From positions 1 to 21,255 of the forward strand of contig CAMBEY010000016.1 of the NCBI GenBank assembly GCA_945865705.1: a DNA stretch of 21,255 nucleotides. Reading direction: 5' to 3'. The position numbers and the translations under genes are program-made. Shown piece by piece: positions 12,742-20,975 of this stretch (within the stretch, counting starts at the first letter, position 1; every line of letters begins with the position of its first letter). Source of the stretch: Candidatus Sulfopaludibacter sp. SbA3 (GTDB lineage: Bacteria > Acidobacteriota > Terriglobia > 2-12-FULL-54-10). The notes under the pieces were generated by a model. That model saw only the letters and a program-made list of their open reading frames with translations. It was not told the origin of the DNA and did no database searches.

Positions 12742-15700
12742 TTATTCGCCGACAGGAAAGGTAACGATGTTGCTGAAGATATCGAATTCGCTCACGGAGC
12801 CGAGAATGATCAGGTTCTGTTGCAGCGAGAACTTTGTTACGGGGTTCGGAGCAGCGTTGGCAGGAACGGTGAAGTACACCTGGTAAACTCCCACCGATCC
12901 TTTCAGCAACCCGGCAAAAGAAACGGATGTTCCAGTCGAACCCGTGGTTGTAGTGCTGTCGGTGGCGGCGAGCAGCGTTGAGGTAGTGGGAACAATAATG
13001 CGGAAAGTGATTTGCGCGGTGGAGGCGGCGTCCTTCAGGGCGAGGTTAATCCGATTGTTCACGGTATCCGCCGTGGCGGAAACGTTGGGGTCCGTGCTGA
13101 TCACCTGCGCGAAGTTGGTAACCATGGACTGCACCGTGTCGGATGCGGCAACGGTATATTGATAAAGGGTGTCCAGCAGCCGGACGGTGAGAACTTCGCC
13201 AGGAACCAGCGTCCCGCCAAAGAGGATGATTCCGGGAACGACATTCAATGCTTCGCCTATCGTGGCGGAAACCGTATTCGTTGCCAGAGCGTCTCCCGCA
13301 GTCAGCCTGTTGCCCTCCGTCAAAAGTTGGAAGGATTGCGTTCCGCCAATGGATATGGAAACAGGGGTTTGATCCGCGCTGGTGGTAACAGTCGTGAGTG
13401 ACGAGCCGCTGGGTAAAATCAGGCGGAACGGAATTTCATCTGTCAGCGTGGGGTTCCTGCGGGACAACAAGATTCGATTCGTAATTGTGTCCGCAACAGC
13501 GGAAACATTGGGGTCCGCATTGATGGCCTGAGCGAATTTCGTTACCAGGGTCTGCAAAGTGTCGGCGGCGACAACCGTATAGGTATAGGGAACCCCTGCG
13601 AGCTGAACGGTCAATACATGGCCGCTGGTCAGAGTCCCAGAAAAAGTGATGGTGCCTGGAACGAGCAGTTTCGGTTCTTCCCGAAGGGCAATGGAGATCG
13701 TGCCCGCTGCTGCATCCGCTGTTGCCGAAACTTTGAGATCGAAATTAATAAGGCCAGCCAGCCTGGTGGCAATCGTCCCCAGCGTATCGCCGGCAACCAC
13801 CGTGTAGGAATAAATGCGCGTCCCGACGAATGCTCTTACGGTTTGCCCGGCACTCGGGTTTCCGCGTAGCGCAAGCGTCGCGGGAGCAACGCCCACTCCG
13901 CCGGTATCAGCCTGGAAGGCATTCGCCAGACGGACAAACGCAGAAAAAGAGATGTTCAGATTCGGAGTTTTCAATGCAAATGAGATGGATTTGTTCGCGG
14001 TGTCCGCGGTGGCGCTTACGTTGGTATCCGCATTCACCAAGGCGGCCAGACGGGTAACCAGAGTCTCCAGCGTATCTCCCGCGACCGTCGTATAAGGATA
14101 CTGCGTGTTCTGCATCACGATCGTGACGGTTTGTCCGGGAGTCACCGGTCCCGCGAAAGTGAGTGATCCCGGAACGAAGGAGAAGTTCCCGGTGATGATG
14201 ACAATGGAAGTTCCCGCATCGGACAGAGACGCACGGAATGGGATGTTCAGGTTTTCGTCTTCCAGCACCAGACGCATCGACAAATTTGCCAGATCCACGC
14301 CCACGGCGATATTGGGGTCCGAGTCGATATCAGCCGCAATCTTTCTCAGGACATCCGCGGCGGTGTCGCCAGCCGCAACCGTGTAAGTGTATGAAGTCTG
14401 CGCGAAAGTGAACAGCAACGTCTGACCAGGAACGGGCGTGCCGCTGAAGGTGAAGCTGGCGGGAAGAACGAGCGAACCAGCAGTCGTGGCGTTGAGTGAT
14501 GAGCCGTCGGTACCCGAAGCCGAGTAGGTGATGTTGGTGCCCTGATCCCCGTAGACTATGGCGCGCAGGGCGATGCCACCCTCGGCCTCATTGGCTGTAG
14601 CCTTTACATCCGGGTCATTGTCGTTGATTAAGGCAGTCAGCCCGGCGTTGACCGATGCGAGCGTATCATCTTTGCGAGCAGTGTACGAGTAGGTCCGGCC
14701 GTTGATGGTAACCGTAACAGTCTGGCCCTCCGCAACCACGCCGCCAACGGTAATGGTGCCCTCGGCGCCAAACTGGGCGGCCACTCCGTTTACCACGGGA
14801 TGATCGACGGTTCCCAGTCCGGTAACATTCGCAATAAGTATTTCGCCTTTTACCGCCGGACTAGCTTCGGTTACCGGAGTCTGGTCGGCGTGCAGGATGA
14901 TCCCTGGTCCTTCGGGACCGGTGTTTTCCCGGGTGAAGATGCCGGGCGCGCCATTGGCGAGTCCAAGGGGAGCGGCGGCGGAGGTGATTGAGGTATTACC
15001 AGTTCGGCGAGTTACTTCTATCGACGCACTGTATCCCGTAACTTCAAAGGGAATCTGTATATTTACCTGCTCCGGCGAAACGAAATATACCGGCGCGGGT
15101 ATGCCGTTGACCTTCACACTGACTCCGCCTAATTCGTATGCCATTGGCAGGTCCGTGGACCCGATCCGCGCATCGGCCAGATTAACGCCCATCACGGCGG
15201 CCAATCCACCCGGAGCCAACGGCGGCTGGGGCAGTATGACGCTGCAAGCCGCGGTCTGCGCACGGGGAGAAAAGCTCGCGGCATTCACGACCGAACTGAT
15301 CATCGGAGCGCCCGGACGGAATCCCAAAACACGGCGGTTAAAGCTGTCCGCAACAAACAAAGTATCGCCATCGGTGCCCGCCGCATAGGGCACGGCAAAA
15401 TAAGACGCCGCGCAACTCTCGAACAAACCCGTAAAATCCTGTTGCCCAATCACCAGATCGGCCACCGCGCCATTGGCGGTGGGAATGCGGTTATAGATCA
15501 AGACACGGTTGTTGCCGGAGTCCACAATCAGCAGGCGTGTGCCGTCGCTGAAAGCATACCGCGGAAAATTCAGGGTTGAGGCGGTGTTTCCTGGTTCGGT
15601 TCCGGTGAAATTCGACTGACCCACCACCACGTCCGCGCTCGCGCCGCTTTGCGTGGGAATGGAATTGTAAATGAGCACGCGATTGTTGCCAAAGTCGGTA

Positions 15701-16497
15701 ACGATCAGTCGTGTGCCGTCCGTGGTCACGCTCATCGGATCGTACATGCGATTGGCGGCGGCGGGAGACCGTCCAAAATTGTCGAAGTTGGCCTGGCCAA
15801 GAACCACATCCGCGTTCGCGCCGTTCTGCGTGGGGATGGAATTATAGATCAGAACACGGTTGTTCAGGGTATCGGCAATAAACACTCGACGCCCGTCGCT
15901 GGCCACGCTGTTGGGACGCCGCAGGCGGTTGGCGCCGGCTGCAAACGTGGCAGTCGTGAAATTGGCCTGACCAATCACGACATCGGCGGACACGCCCTCT
16001 TCCGTGGGAATGCGGTTGTAGATCAATATGCGATTGTTTCCCCACTCGGAAATGAACAGTCGCGTGCCATCGGTGGCGACACCCACCGGCTGATTCATCA
16101 AGGTGGCGGAAGTGCCCGGAGTATTGGTGTCGGGACGGGCCTGCCCGAGGACAATATCGGCATTCGGAAGGTTACCCTGAGGGAGCCGTTGCTTGATTAA
16201 GGCCAGATTGTTGTAGATGAGCACACGGTTATTGTTCGGCGGGGCCAGATAAGAAGAGTCCGCCACAATCAACCGATTCCCGGCGACGGCCATGCCGGAG
16301 ACGGCGCCCCAACGGTCCGGGGTGTTGCCGAAGGTGATGTCGGAAAAATTTCTCTGACCGACCACAATGGATGCGGCCTGGCCGGTAACCAGCGGGTTCG
16401 GCAACGAGGGCGATTGCGCGAGCAAGTCGTCCGTTGCGCCGACAAGCAATAACACGGTACTGATCAAAAAAAGTTTCTTCATCATTAAGCCAAACAT
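12742..16497 (-). CDS. Giant secreted NHL-repeat protein with split TIGR03437-like domain (1251 aa)
   Basis: Exported protein of unknown function. Signal peptide at about 1-28 (MMKKLFLISTVLLLVG..LLAQ); the ATG codons at 16485 and 16482 are possible alternative starts. Residues 45-395 form an NHL-like beta-propeller, six repeats with the signatures NNRVLIYNxIPT and ADVVxGQxNF. From about 399 the sequence matches the acidobacterial TIGR03437-type domain (ISSVVNAASFS, LAPGGLAAVMGVNLA, VKVNGIPAPVYFVSPEQVNIQIPFEV, APGIF, GEILIANVTGLG) up to about 575. The domain then stops and resumes at about 1190 (VSFAGLLKGSVGVYQVYFTVP). Between these lie six repeats of about 75-140 residues with the pattern G-(T/S)-(I/L)-(T)-F-x-G...YTYTVxAGDTLxTLVTxLAxxINADPNVSATAD. 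The array looks like a stalk of beta-rich units. Ribosome binding sites near all three ATGs are poor. An intrinsic terminator follows the gene. Confidence 0.85.
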   Translation of the reverse strand: MFGLMMKKLFLISTVLLLVGATDDLLAQSPSLPNPLVTGQAASIVVGQRNFSDITFGNTPDRWGAVSGMAVAGNRLIVADSSYLAPPNNNRVLIYNNLALIKQRLPQGNLPNADIVLGQARPDTNTPGTSATLMNQPVGVATDGTRLFISEWGNNRILIYNRIPTEEGVSADVVIGQANFTTATFAAGANRLRRPNSVASDGRRVFIADTLNNRVLIYNSIPTQNGANADVVLGQANFDNFGRSPAAANRMYDPMSVTTDGTRLIVTDFGNNRVLIYNSIPTQSGASADVVVGQSNFTGTEPGNTASTLNFPRYAFSDGTRLLIVDSGNNRVLIYNRIPTANGAVADLVIGQQDFTGLFESCAASYFAVPYAAGTDGDTLFVADSFNRRVLGFRPGAPMISSVVNAASFSPRAQTAACSVILPQPPLAPGGLAAVMGVNLADARIGSTDLPMAYELGGVSVKVNGIPAPVYFVSPEQVNIQIPFEVTGYSASIEVTRRTGNTSITSAAAPLGLANGAPGIFTRENTGPEGPGIILHADQTPVTEASPAVKGEILIANVTGLGTVDHPVVNGVAAQFGAEGTITVGGVVAEGQTVTVTINGRTYSYTARKDDTLASVNAGLTALINDNDPDVKATANEAEGGIALRAIVYGDQGTNITYSASGTDGSSLNATTAGSLVLPASFTFSGTPVPGQTLLFTFAQTSYTYTVAAGDTAADVLRKIAADIDSDPNIAVGVDLANLSMRLVLEDENLNIPFRASLSDAGTSIVIITGNFSFVPGSLTFAGPVTPGQTVTIVMQNTQYPYTTVAGDTLETLVTRLAALVNADTNVSATADTANKSISFALKTPNLNISFSAFVRLANAFQADTGGVGVAPATLALRGNPSAGQTVRAFVGTRIYSYTVVAGDTLGTIATRLAGLINFDLKVSATADAAAGTISIALREEPKLLVPGTITFSGTLTSGHVLTVQLAGVPYTYTVVAADTLQTLVTKFAQAINADPNVSAVADTITNRILLSRRNPTLTDEIPFRLILPSGSSLTTVTTSADQTPVSISIGGTQSFQLLTEGNRLTAGDALATNTVSATIGEALNVVPGIILFGGTLVPGEVLTVRLLDTLYQYTVAASDTVQSMVTNFAQVISTDPNVSATADTVNNRINLALKDAASTAQITFRIIVPTTSTLLAATDSTTTTGSTGTSVSFAGLLKGSVGVYQVYFTVPANAAPNPVTKFSLQQNLIILGSVSEFDIFSNIVTFPVGE
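12928..14760 (-). repeat. Six-copy internal repeat array within the giant protein
   Basis: In protein coordinates the copies start near 580, 680, 776, 873, 946 and 1087. Each has a GxxxPGQTVT-like strand, a Y-x-Y-T-V-x-A-x-D-T signature and an (I/V)xxDPNVSATAD helix-strand block. Copy 5 carries an extra ~45 residues after its end. The repeats are diverged, so this is not a recent DNA duplication. Confidence 0.85.
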
Positions 16498-16800
16498 TTC
16501 CCCGGAGTTTTGAACACCCGTCCCTATCGTTGACTTGTATGTGCCGCTCTGACTCGTCCCGGCAACACTGGGTGATTTCCTATTCTATTCAATCTGATGG
16601 CAACCGCGCAACTGGGCACGCGAAAATCTGTATAAATTATATATTGAACCAAAGAAGTATATCGATGCCTCTGAGAGGATTCGAGTTGCATAAACCCGCA
16701 GGAAACTTACTTTGGCATCGCGTTTTGATAGCGCGCTGATATCGCTTGGATATCTGGGAAGACGGAAACCGTGGCGACAAACTGGTGCGGATAGCGAACC
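16498..16800. other. Intergenic region upstream of the giant gene, downstream of argR
   Basis: No gene seen. It holds an AT-rich stretch (16628-16645, TATAAATTATATATTG) and, on the minus strand, a possible promoter for the giant gene: TTGCGC (16606-16611) and TAGAAT (16582-16587), 18 bp apart. GATATC occurs twice, 5 nt apart, near 16739-16755 just beyond the argR stop. It could form a small stem but lacks a T-tract. Confidence 0.35.
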
Positions 16801-17277
16801 CTACTTCAGTAATGCCAATAGACGGTCGCGCGCCTCTTGCGCCCTCTTCGCATCCGGAGCGGCGGCGAATATCGTATCTTCCCCGGCAATGGTCCCCACG
16901 ATTTCCGGCCAGTGTTCCTTATCAATTGCGTCGGCCACCGGCGCAGCCGTGCCACGCACGGTACGGATGATCACCAGATTTTGCGCGACCACCACATCCC
17001 GAACGTAATCGACCACATCGCGCTTAAAGCTGTTGGTCTCATCGCCATCGGACTCCGCGGCGGCTCCGGCCTCCTGATATCCGCGCGGCCCCTTGACCAA
17101 ACCCATTTCACGGATATCGCGGGAAAGCGTAACCTGCGTTACGCGCACACCAACGCCCCGCAGCGCATGCGAAAGCTCATCCTGCGTGCGCACTTCCTTG
17201 TGGCGGATTACGTTCAATATCTGCTCGTGGCGAAATGCTTTGTTCACAATGGGTGCAACGCTCGCGGAGCCGATCAT
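16801..17277 (-). CDS. argR: Arginine repressor ArgR (158 aa)
   Basis: Arginine-responsive transcription factor of ArgR/AhrC type. The N-terminal winged HTH spans about 15-70, with VRTQDELSHALRGVGVRVTQVTLSRDIREMGLVK; the SQ-D-E-L and V-T-Q-x-T-L-S-R-D motifs are diagnostic. The C-terminal arginine-binding and oligomerisation domain (about 85-158) has TVRGTAAPVADAID and GTIAGEDTIF, carrying the conserved Asp residues that bind arginine. The linker (AGAAAESDGDE) is short and acidic. The ATG lies 21 nt after the ETF-QO stop in the same direction, so it is probably the last gene of the etf transcript. A Shine-Dalgarno-like AGGAG occurs 15 nt upstream, rather far, inside a small hairpin. No arginine biosynthesis or deiminase gene is in the window, so its targets lie elsewhere. 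Confidence 0.93.
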   Translation of the reverse strand: MIGSASVAPIVNKAFRHEQILNVIRHKEVRTQDELSHALRGVGVRVTQVTLSRDIREMGLVKGPRGYQEAGAAAESDGDETNSFKRDVVDYVRDVVVAQNLVIIRTVRGTAAPVADAIDKEHWPEIVGTIAGEDTIFAAAPDAKRAQEARDRLLALLK

Positions 17278-17285
17278 CGCTCGCG

Positions 17286-17300
17286 AGCAGGTCTCCTGCT
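17286..17300. repeat. Small perfect hairpin between ETF-QO and argR
   Basis: AGCAGG-TCT-CCTGCT forms a 6-bp stem with a 3-nt loop exactly between the ETF-QO stop codon and the argR start, and overlaps the only Shine-Dalgarno-like AGGAG of argR. A further 10-bp palindrome GCTCGCGAGC (17279-17288) overlaps it next to the start codon. Either fold could hide the argR ribosome binding site. Confidence 0.6.
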
Positions 17301-19002
17301 AGAGGTTCTCGTAACTTGGGCCGCCGCCGCCCTCGGGCGGAACCCAGGTAATAATCTGGTACGGGTCCATGATATCGCAAGTTTTGCAGTGGACACAGTT
17401 GGATGGATTCAAATGAATCTCACGGCGTTGCTTGCCTTCCACCATTTCGTACACCGCCGCCGGACAAAAGTTCTGGCAGGGATTGCCATATTCGACCGTG
17501 CAACGCGTATTGCAGATATTCGTGTCCGCGATTAAAAGATGCGATGGTTGGTTCTCTTCGTGCCGTGTGGCGGAATGAAATACGTCCGTTGTCTTGCTAA
17601 ATGTCAGCTTGCCATCGGGAACCAATGGAGGCTGAATATTCTCCGCTTCCTGAAGGAGCTTCGCCATGTGTTCATTGCCGGGGCGACTCGGATATCTCGC
17701 GTATAGCCCTCGCCCACCGGTGAGCAGTTGCAGCGCCACATGAACTCCGCCGCGCAGCAGCCCGTTTTGCATCGCCTGGTGAAAGTTGCGGACCGGCCAA
17801 AGCTCTTCGCGAATCCAACTGTTTTCGACACGCAAGGCGTACTCGCTCATCCGTTCGTCGGAGAAATCGTCCGCCGCCATCGCCTGATAAATCGTTTCGG
17901 CGGCCAGCATGCCGCTCTTTATGGCCAGATGGATTCCCTTCAGGCGTTGAGAATTCAGGAAACCCGCGGTGTCTCCCACCAACAGCGTTCCCGATAAGGA
18001 CAGTGGCGGCAGCGAGTACCAGCCACCTTCGGGAATCGACTTGGCTCCATACTTCACCAACTTCCCGCCTTCCAGAATCCGCCGAATCAGAGGATGGGTC
18101 TTATAGCGTTGAAATGCGGTGTGCGGATCAAACCGTGGATCGCGATAATCCAGGCCGGAAACCAGCCCGACCGAAATCATCCCCTCCGGCATGGCGTAGA
18201 GCCAGCCGCCGCCAAACTGATCGCTGCGCAGCGGCCAGCCCGCCGAATGGATCACCGTTCCCGGCTCGATCCTTCCCGATGGAATCTCCCACAATTCCTT
18301 CACGCCGACCGCATAGGTCTGTGGATTGGATCTGCCTGGAGGAATCCGCGATGGGGGCGTGTTGGCAAGCAGTTGTTTGGCGAGTGAGCCGCGAGAGCCC
18401 TCCGCCAGCACCGTAATTCTGGCGCGCACATGGTAGCCGGGCTCAAAGTTGCTCTTGTGATTTCCTGCGCGGTCCACGCCCTTGTCATCGGTAAGGACGC
18501 CTGTTACGCGGCCCTCTTCATAGACCAATTCCCTGCCTGCGAAACCGGCGAAAACGGTTGCGCCCGACTGCTCGACTTTCTCTCCCAGCCAGCGCCCCAG
18601 CCGGTTCAGTGAAACGATCTTATTTCCGGAATTGTGAAAAAACGGTGGAAGGATGGGCAGTTTCCATTGACCACGTTCCGTCAAATAATAGACTTCATCG
18701 CGCGCAACGGGACAGGCTATGGGAGCTGATTCAGGACCCTCCACAGAATCGAATTCGGGCAGAAGCTCACGCAGGGCACGCGGGTCCATCACCGCGCCAG
18801 AGAGAAGATGTGAGCCGATCTCCCGGCCCTTCTCCAAAATGCAAATTTCTTCCGTCGAGAGCTTTCGTCCCTGGCGGGAACCGTGGTCGATTTCAGAATT
18901 ATGCTGATGGATTAGCTGCGTCAGCCGTAGCGCGGTCGCCAGGCCAGCCGGCCCGGCGCCAACGATCAGCACGGTTGTGTCGAAACGTTCGCGCTCTGCC
19001 AT
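17299..19002 (-). CDS. Electron transfer flavoprotein-ubiquinone oxidoreductase (567 aa)
   Basis: ETF-QO passes electrons from reduced EtfAB to membrane quinone, linking acyl-CoA and other ETF-dependent dehydrogenases to respiration. The N-terminal FAD Rossmann motif is VLIVGAGPAGLATALRL (GxGxxG at 15-20). Internal family blocks include GSHLLSGAVMDPRALRELLP, GGWLYAMPEGMISVGLV, YGAKSIPEGGWYSLPPLS and LLVGDTAGFLNSQRLKGIHLAIKSG. The C-terminal [4Fe-4S] module has FCPAAVYE (C513) and NCVHCKTCDIMDP (C536, C539, C542), followed by the near-universal WVPPEGGGGP end. The length agrees with bacterial and mitochondrial homologues. It lies 68 nt downstream of etfA and completes a full ETF branch with etfB and etfA. 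An imperfect inverted repeat (19008-19053) lies just before its ATG. Confidence 0.97.
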   Translation of the reverse strand: MAERERFDTTVLIVGAGPAGLATALRLTQLIHQHNSEIDHGSRQGRKLSTEEICILEKGREIGSHLLSGAVMDPRALRELLPEFDSVEGPESAPIACPVARDEVYYLTERGQWKLPILPPFFHNSGNKIVSLNRLGRWLGEKVEQSGATVFAGFAGRELVYEEGRVTGVLTDDKGVDRAGNHKSNFEPGYHVRARITVLAEGSRGSLAKQLLANTPPSRIPPGRSNPQTYAVGVKELWEIPSGRIEPGTVIHSAGWPLRSDQFGGGWLYAMPEGMISVGLVSGLDYRDPRFDPHTAFQRYKTHPLIRRILEGGKLVKYGAKSIPEGGWYSLPPLSLSGTLLVGDTAGFLNSQRLKGIHLAIKSGMLAAETIYQAMAADDFSDERMSEYALRVENSWIREELWPVRNFHQAMQNGLLRGGVHVALQLLTGGRGLYARYPSRPGNEHMAKLLQEAENIQPPLVPDGKLTFSKTTDVFHSATRHEENQPSHLLIADTNICNTRCTVEYGNPCQNFCPAAVYEMVEGKQRREIHLNPSNCVHCKTCDIMDPYQIITWVPPEGGGGPSYENL

Positions 19003-19070
19003 GTGATTAATTCATTGGTTCAATCATGCGGTCAAATAGTGATTGGTGAATTAGCCCTGCCAGGCTTTCA

Positions 19071-20063
19071 TCAGCTTTGGCGGGCCTTAACAATCTCTTC
19101 CGTCAAGGCCGGAAGAACATCAAACAAATTGGCGACAATGCCGTAATCGGCCACTTCAAATATGGGGGCATGGGGGTCTTTGTTGATGGCCACGATCGTC
19201 CGCGAGCCTTTCATGCCCACCAGATGCTGAATGGCTCCAGAGATGCCGATTGCAAAATAGAGTTTGGGTGAGACCGTCTGCCCGGAGCTGCCCACCTGCC
19301 GTTCCATGGGCAGCCATCCGCTATCGCAGATGGGACGCGACCCTGCAATCTGGCCGCCGAGGGCCGCAGCGAGTTTCTCCACCAGCGGAAGGTTCTCCGC
19401 CTCCTTGATGCCGCGGCCCACGGCCACAATCACCTCTGCCTGCGAAAGATCGACCGTGCGCTTCGCCTCCTGCACACGTTCCAGCGGGATTGTGCGTATT
19501 TGATCTTTCGGCAGCTCCACCCGCTCCTCTATTACCGGCGCAGGGTTTTCGCCGCGCTCAAGCTGGGCAGCGGGGAAACTTCCGGCCTGCACGGAAATGA
19601 AATAGGGACCGTCGCCCTCGAAACTTAAATCAGCGCTCAGCTTGCCCTGATAGAGCTGGCGGGAAAAGATCACCTCGCCGCTCTCGATACGGAATCCGGT
19701 GCAATCGCTGAGTAGTGCGCGCCCCATCCGCGCCGCCAACTTGGGAGCAAATTCCCGGACTTGATAGGTGTGCGGTAGAAAGACGTAGGAGGGACTGCGG
19801 GTCGCAACAGCGCCATGCAGGGCGAGGCAATACGCATCGGGAGTGTACGACTCCAACGCTGGAGCATCCAGGCTAATAACCTGCGTAACTTTGCAGGCAG
19901 CCACTTGGCCGGCGAGATGGCCCAACCCAGAACCCAGCACCATCGCTTCCACCGGCAGGTTCAGCGCCGCACCCAACTTCTGCGCGGCGGCGAGTGCTTC
20001 CCAGCTTAAGCGGGCGATTTTCCCATCCTGATGTTCCAGTATGGCGATGATGGACTGAGTCAT
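19071..20063 (-). CDS. etfA: Electron transfer flavoprotein alpha subunit
   Basis: EtfA binds the redox-active FAD of the soluble EtfAB heterodimer. The C-terminal FAD domain is unmistakable: VIVAVGRGIKEAENLPLVEKLAAALGG, ICDSGWLPMERQVGSSGQTVSPKLYFAIGISGAIQH, and VAINKDPHAPIFEVADYGIVANLFDVLPAL. The N-terminal half is the Rossmann-like ETF domain. The frame is open to 20138 (355 aa), but I place the start at the ATG at 20063 (330 aa), because MTQSIIAILEHQDGKI is where the family begins. The extra 25 residues (SVCSSERSEESVLL...) come from a short repeat-like DNA segment rather than conserved protein. GGAGG occurs about 14 nt upstream and AGGA closer. It is followed by ETF-QO and preceded by etfB. 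Confidence 0.95.
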   Translation of the reverse strand: MTQSIIAILEHQDGKIARLSWEALAAAQKLGAALNLPVEAMVLGSGLGHLAGQVAACKVTQVISLDAPALESYTPDAYCLALHGAVATRSPSYVFLPHTYQVREFAPKLAARMGRALLSDCTGFRIESGEVIFSRQLYQGKLSADLSFEGDGPYFISVQAGSFPAAQLERGENPAPVIEERVELPKDQIRTIPLERVQEAKRTVDLSQAEVIVAVGRGIKEAENLPLVEKLAAALGGQIAGSRPICDSGWLPMERQVGSSGQTVSPKLYFAIGISGAIQHLVGMKGSRTIVAINKDPHAPIFEVADYGIVANLFDVLPALTEEIVKARQS

Positions 20064-20095
20064 AATCCTGGGCATTCCCTCCGGCGATAGTAAAA

Positions 20096-20119
20096 CAGAT
20101 TCCTCGCTCCGCTCGGATG
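20096..20119. repeat. Putative dispersed repeat in the etfB-etfA gap
   Basis: The segment between etfB and etfA contains CAGATTCCTCGCTCCGCTCG (20096-20115) followed by GATG. On the minus strand this reads like the frequent bacterial intergenic repeat that yields SERSEES/PERSEGS-like peptides in spurious frames. The identification rests on memory of such peptides; only one copy is present in this window. Confidence 0.4.
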
Positions 20120-20147
20120 AACACACGGAACGGATCATTGCAGATTG

Positions 20148-20930
20148 CTAGCTTGGCGAGGAAACAATCTCGCGGCGTATTCGCTCAACCAGTTTGGCGG
20201 CAGCTTCCTTCGGTGTTCCATCCAGAAATTCCGTGTTCTTGGATTTTACTGGAACATAAATTTTCCTGAGTCGGAGAGCGTTCGTTCCGGAAACCTCAGC
20301 CCCAAGTTCCACCGGCGTTACGCGGCGCATTTCCTTCGACTTGGCTTTTTTGATGCCAAGCAGGCTGGCATAGCGCGGCTTATTCAATCCAGACTGAATG
20401 GTCAGCAGCGCGGGCAGCGGCATCTCCACCCATTCAAACCATCCACCTTCGAGTTCGCGCTTGGCCTTAATACGGCTCTCTTCGATCTGAATTTCCATAA
20501 TGATGGTGGCGTGGGGTAAACCGAGAAACTCCGCGAGGATCACGCCCGTTTGCCCGGTCCCCAAATCGTCCGACTGCAATCCGGTGAGCACAAGATCAAA
20601 CTTCTCCTCGCGAACCGCCGCGGCAATCAGTCCCGCGGCCCACGTGCGATCCACTGACTCCGCATTTTCCGTCTCAATGTGAATGCCGCGATCCGCGCCC
20701 TTGGCCAGTGCTTCGCGGATGGACGTCTGAATTCTGGCTGGTCCAAGGCTGACAACGACGACCTCGCCTCCGAGCTGCTCCTTCAGGCGCAGCGCTTCTT
20801 CGAGAGCAAATGTATCGGGTTCGTTGATTTCAAAACTCAGATCGGATTCGCGCACATGGAGAGAGTCCTCGCTCAACCGTAGCGTGGATTCCTTGGCAGA
20901 GACTTGCTTTAGGCAGACCAGTATCTTCAT
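20148..20930 (-). CDS. etfB: Electron transfer flavoprotein beta subunit (260 aa)
   Basis: EtfB pairs with EtfA and binds the structural AMP. Family marks: MKILVCLKQV at the N-terminus, INEPDTFALEEALRLKEQ, VVVVSLGP, AREALAKGADRGIHI-like block (67-86), DLVLTGLQSDDLGTGQTGVILAEFLGLPHAT (the AMP-binding signature), and MPLPALLTIQSGLNKPRYASLLGIKKAKSK with the recognition-loop region. Length is typical. The ATG at 20930 has no clear Shine-Dalgarno sequence and lies 45 nt after the fabF stop, so it is either coupled to fabF or has its own promoter beyond what I can see. The stop is 84 nt before the preferred etfA start; that gap holds a repeat-like segment. Confidence 0.96.
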   Translation of the reverse strand: MKILVCLKQVSAKESTLRLSEDSLHVRESDLSFEINEPDTFALEEALRLKEQLGGEVVVVSLGPARIQTSIREALAKGADRGIHIETENAESVDRTWAAGLIAAAVREEKFDLVLTGLQSDDLGTGQTGVILAEFLGLPHATIIMEIQIEESRIKAKRELEGGWFEWVEMPLPALLTIQSGLNKPRYASLLGIKKAKSKEMRRVTPVELGAEVSGTNALRLRKIYVPVKSKNTEFLDGTPKEAAAKLVERIRREIVSSPS

Positions 20931-20975
20931 TGTGAGATTGTACGAACGACTACGCGGTCCATCACCTTGTTTCAG

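Noticed and set aside
15649..16200. 183-aa plus-strand frame opposite the propeller repeats
   Set aside because: Its apparent internal repetition mirrors the NHL repeats of the minus-strand gene.
16628..16645. AT-rich near-palindrome considered as an ArgR box
   Set aside because: It does not match the TGAAT...ATTCA pattern of known ARG boxes, and it lies downstream of argR rather than before it.
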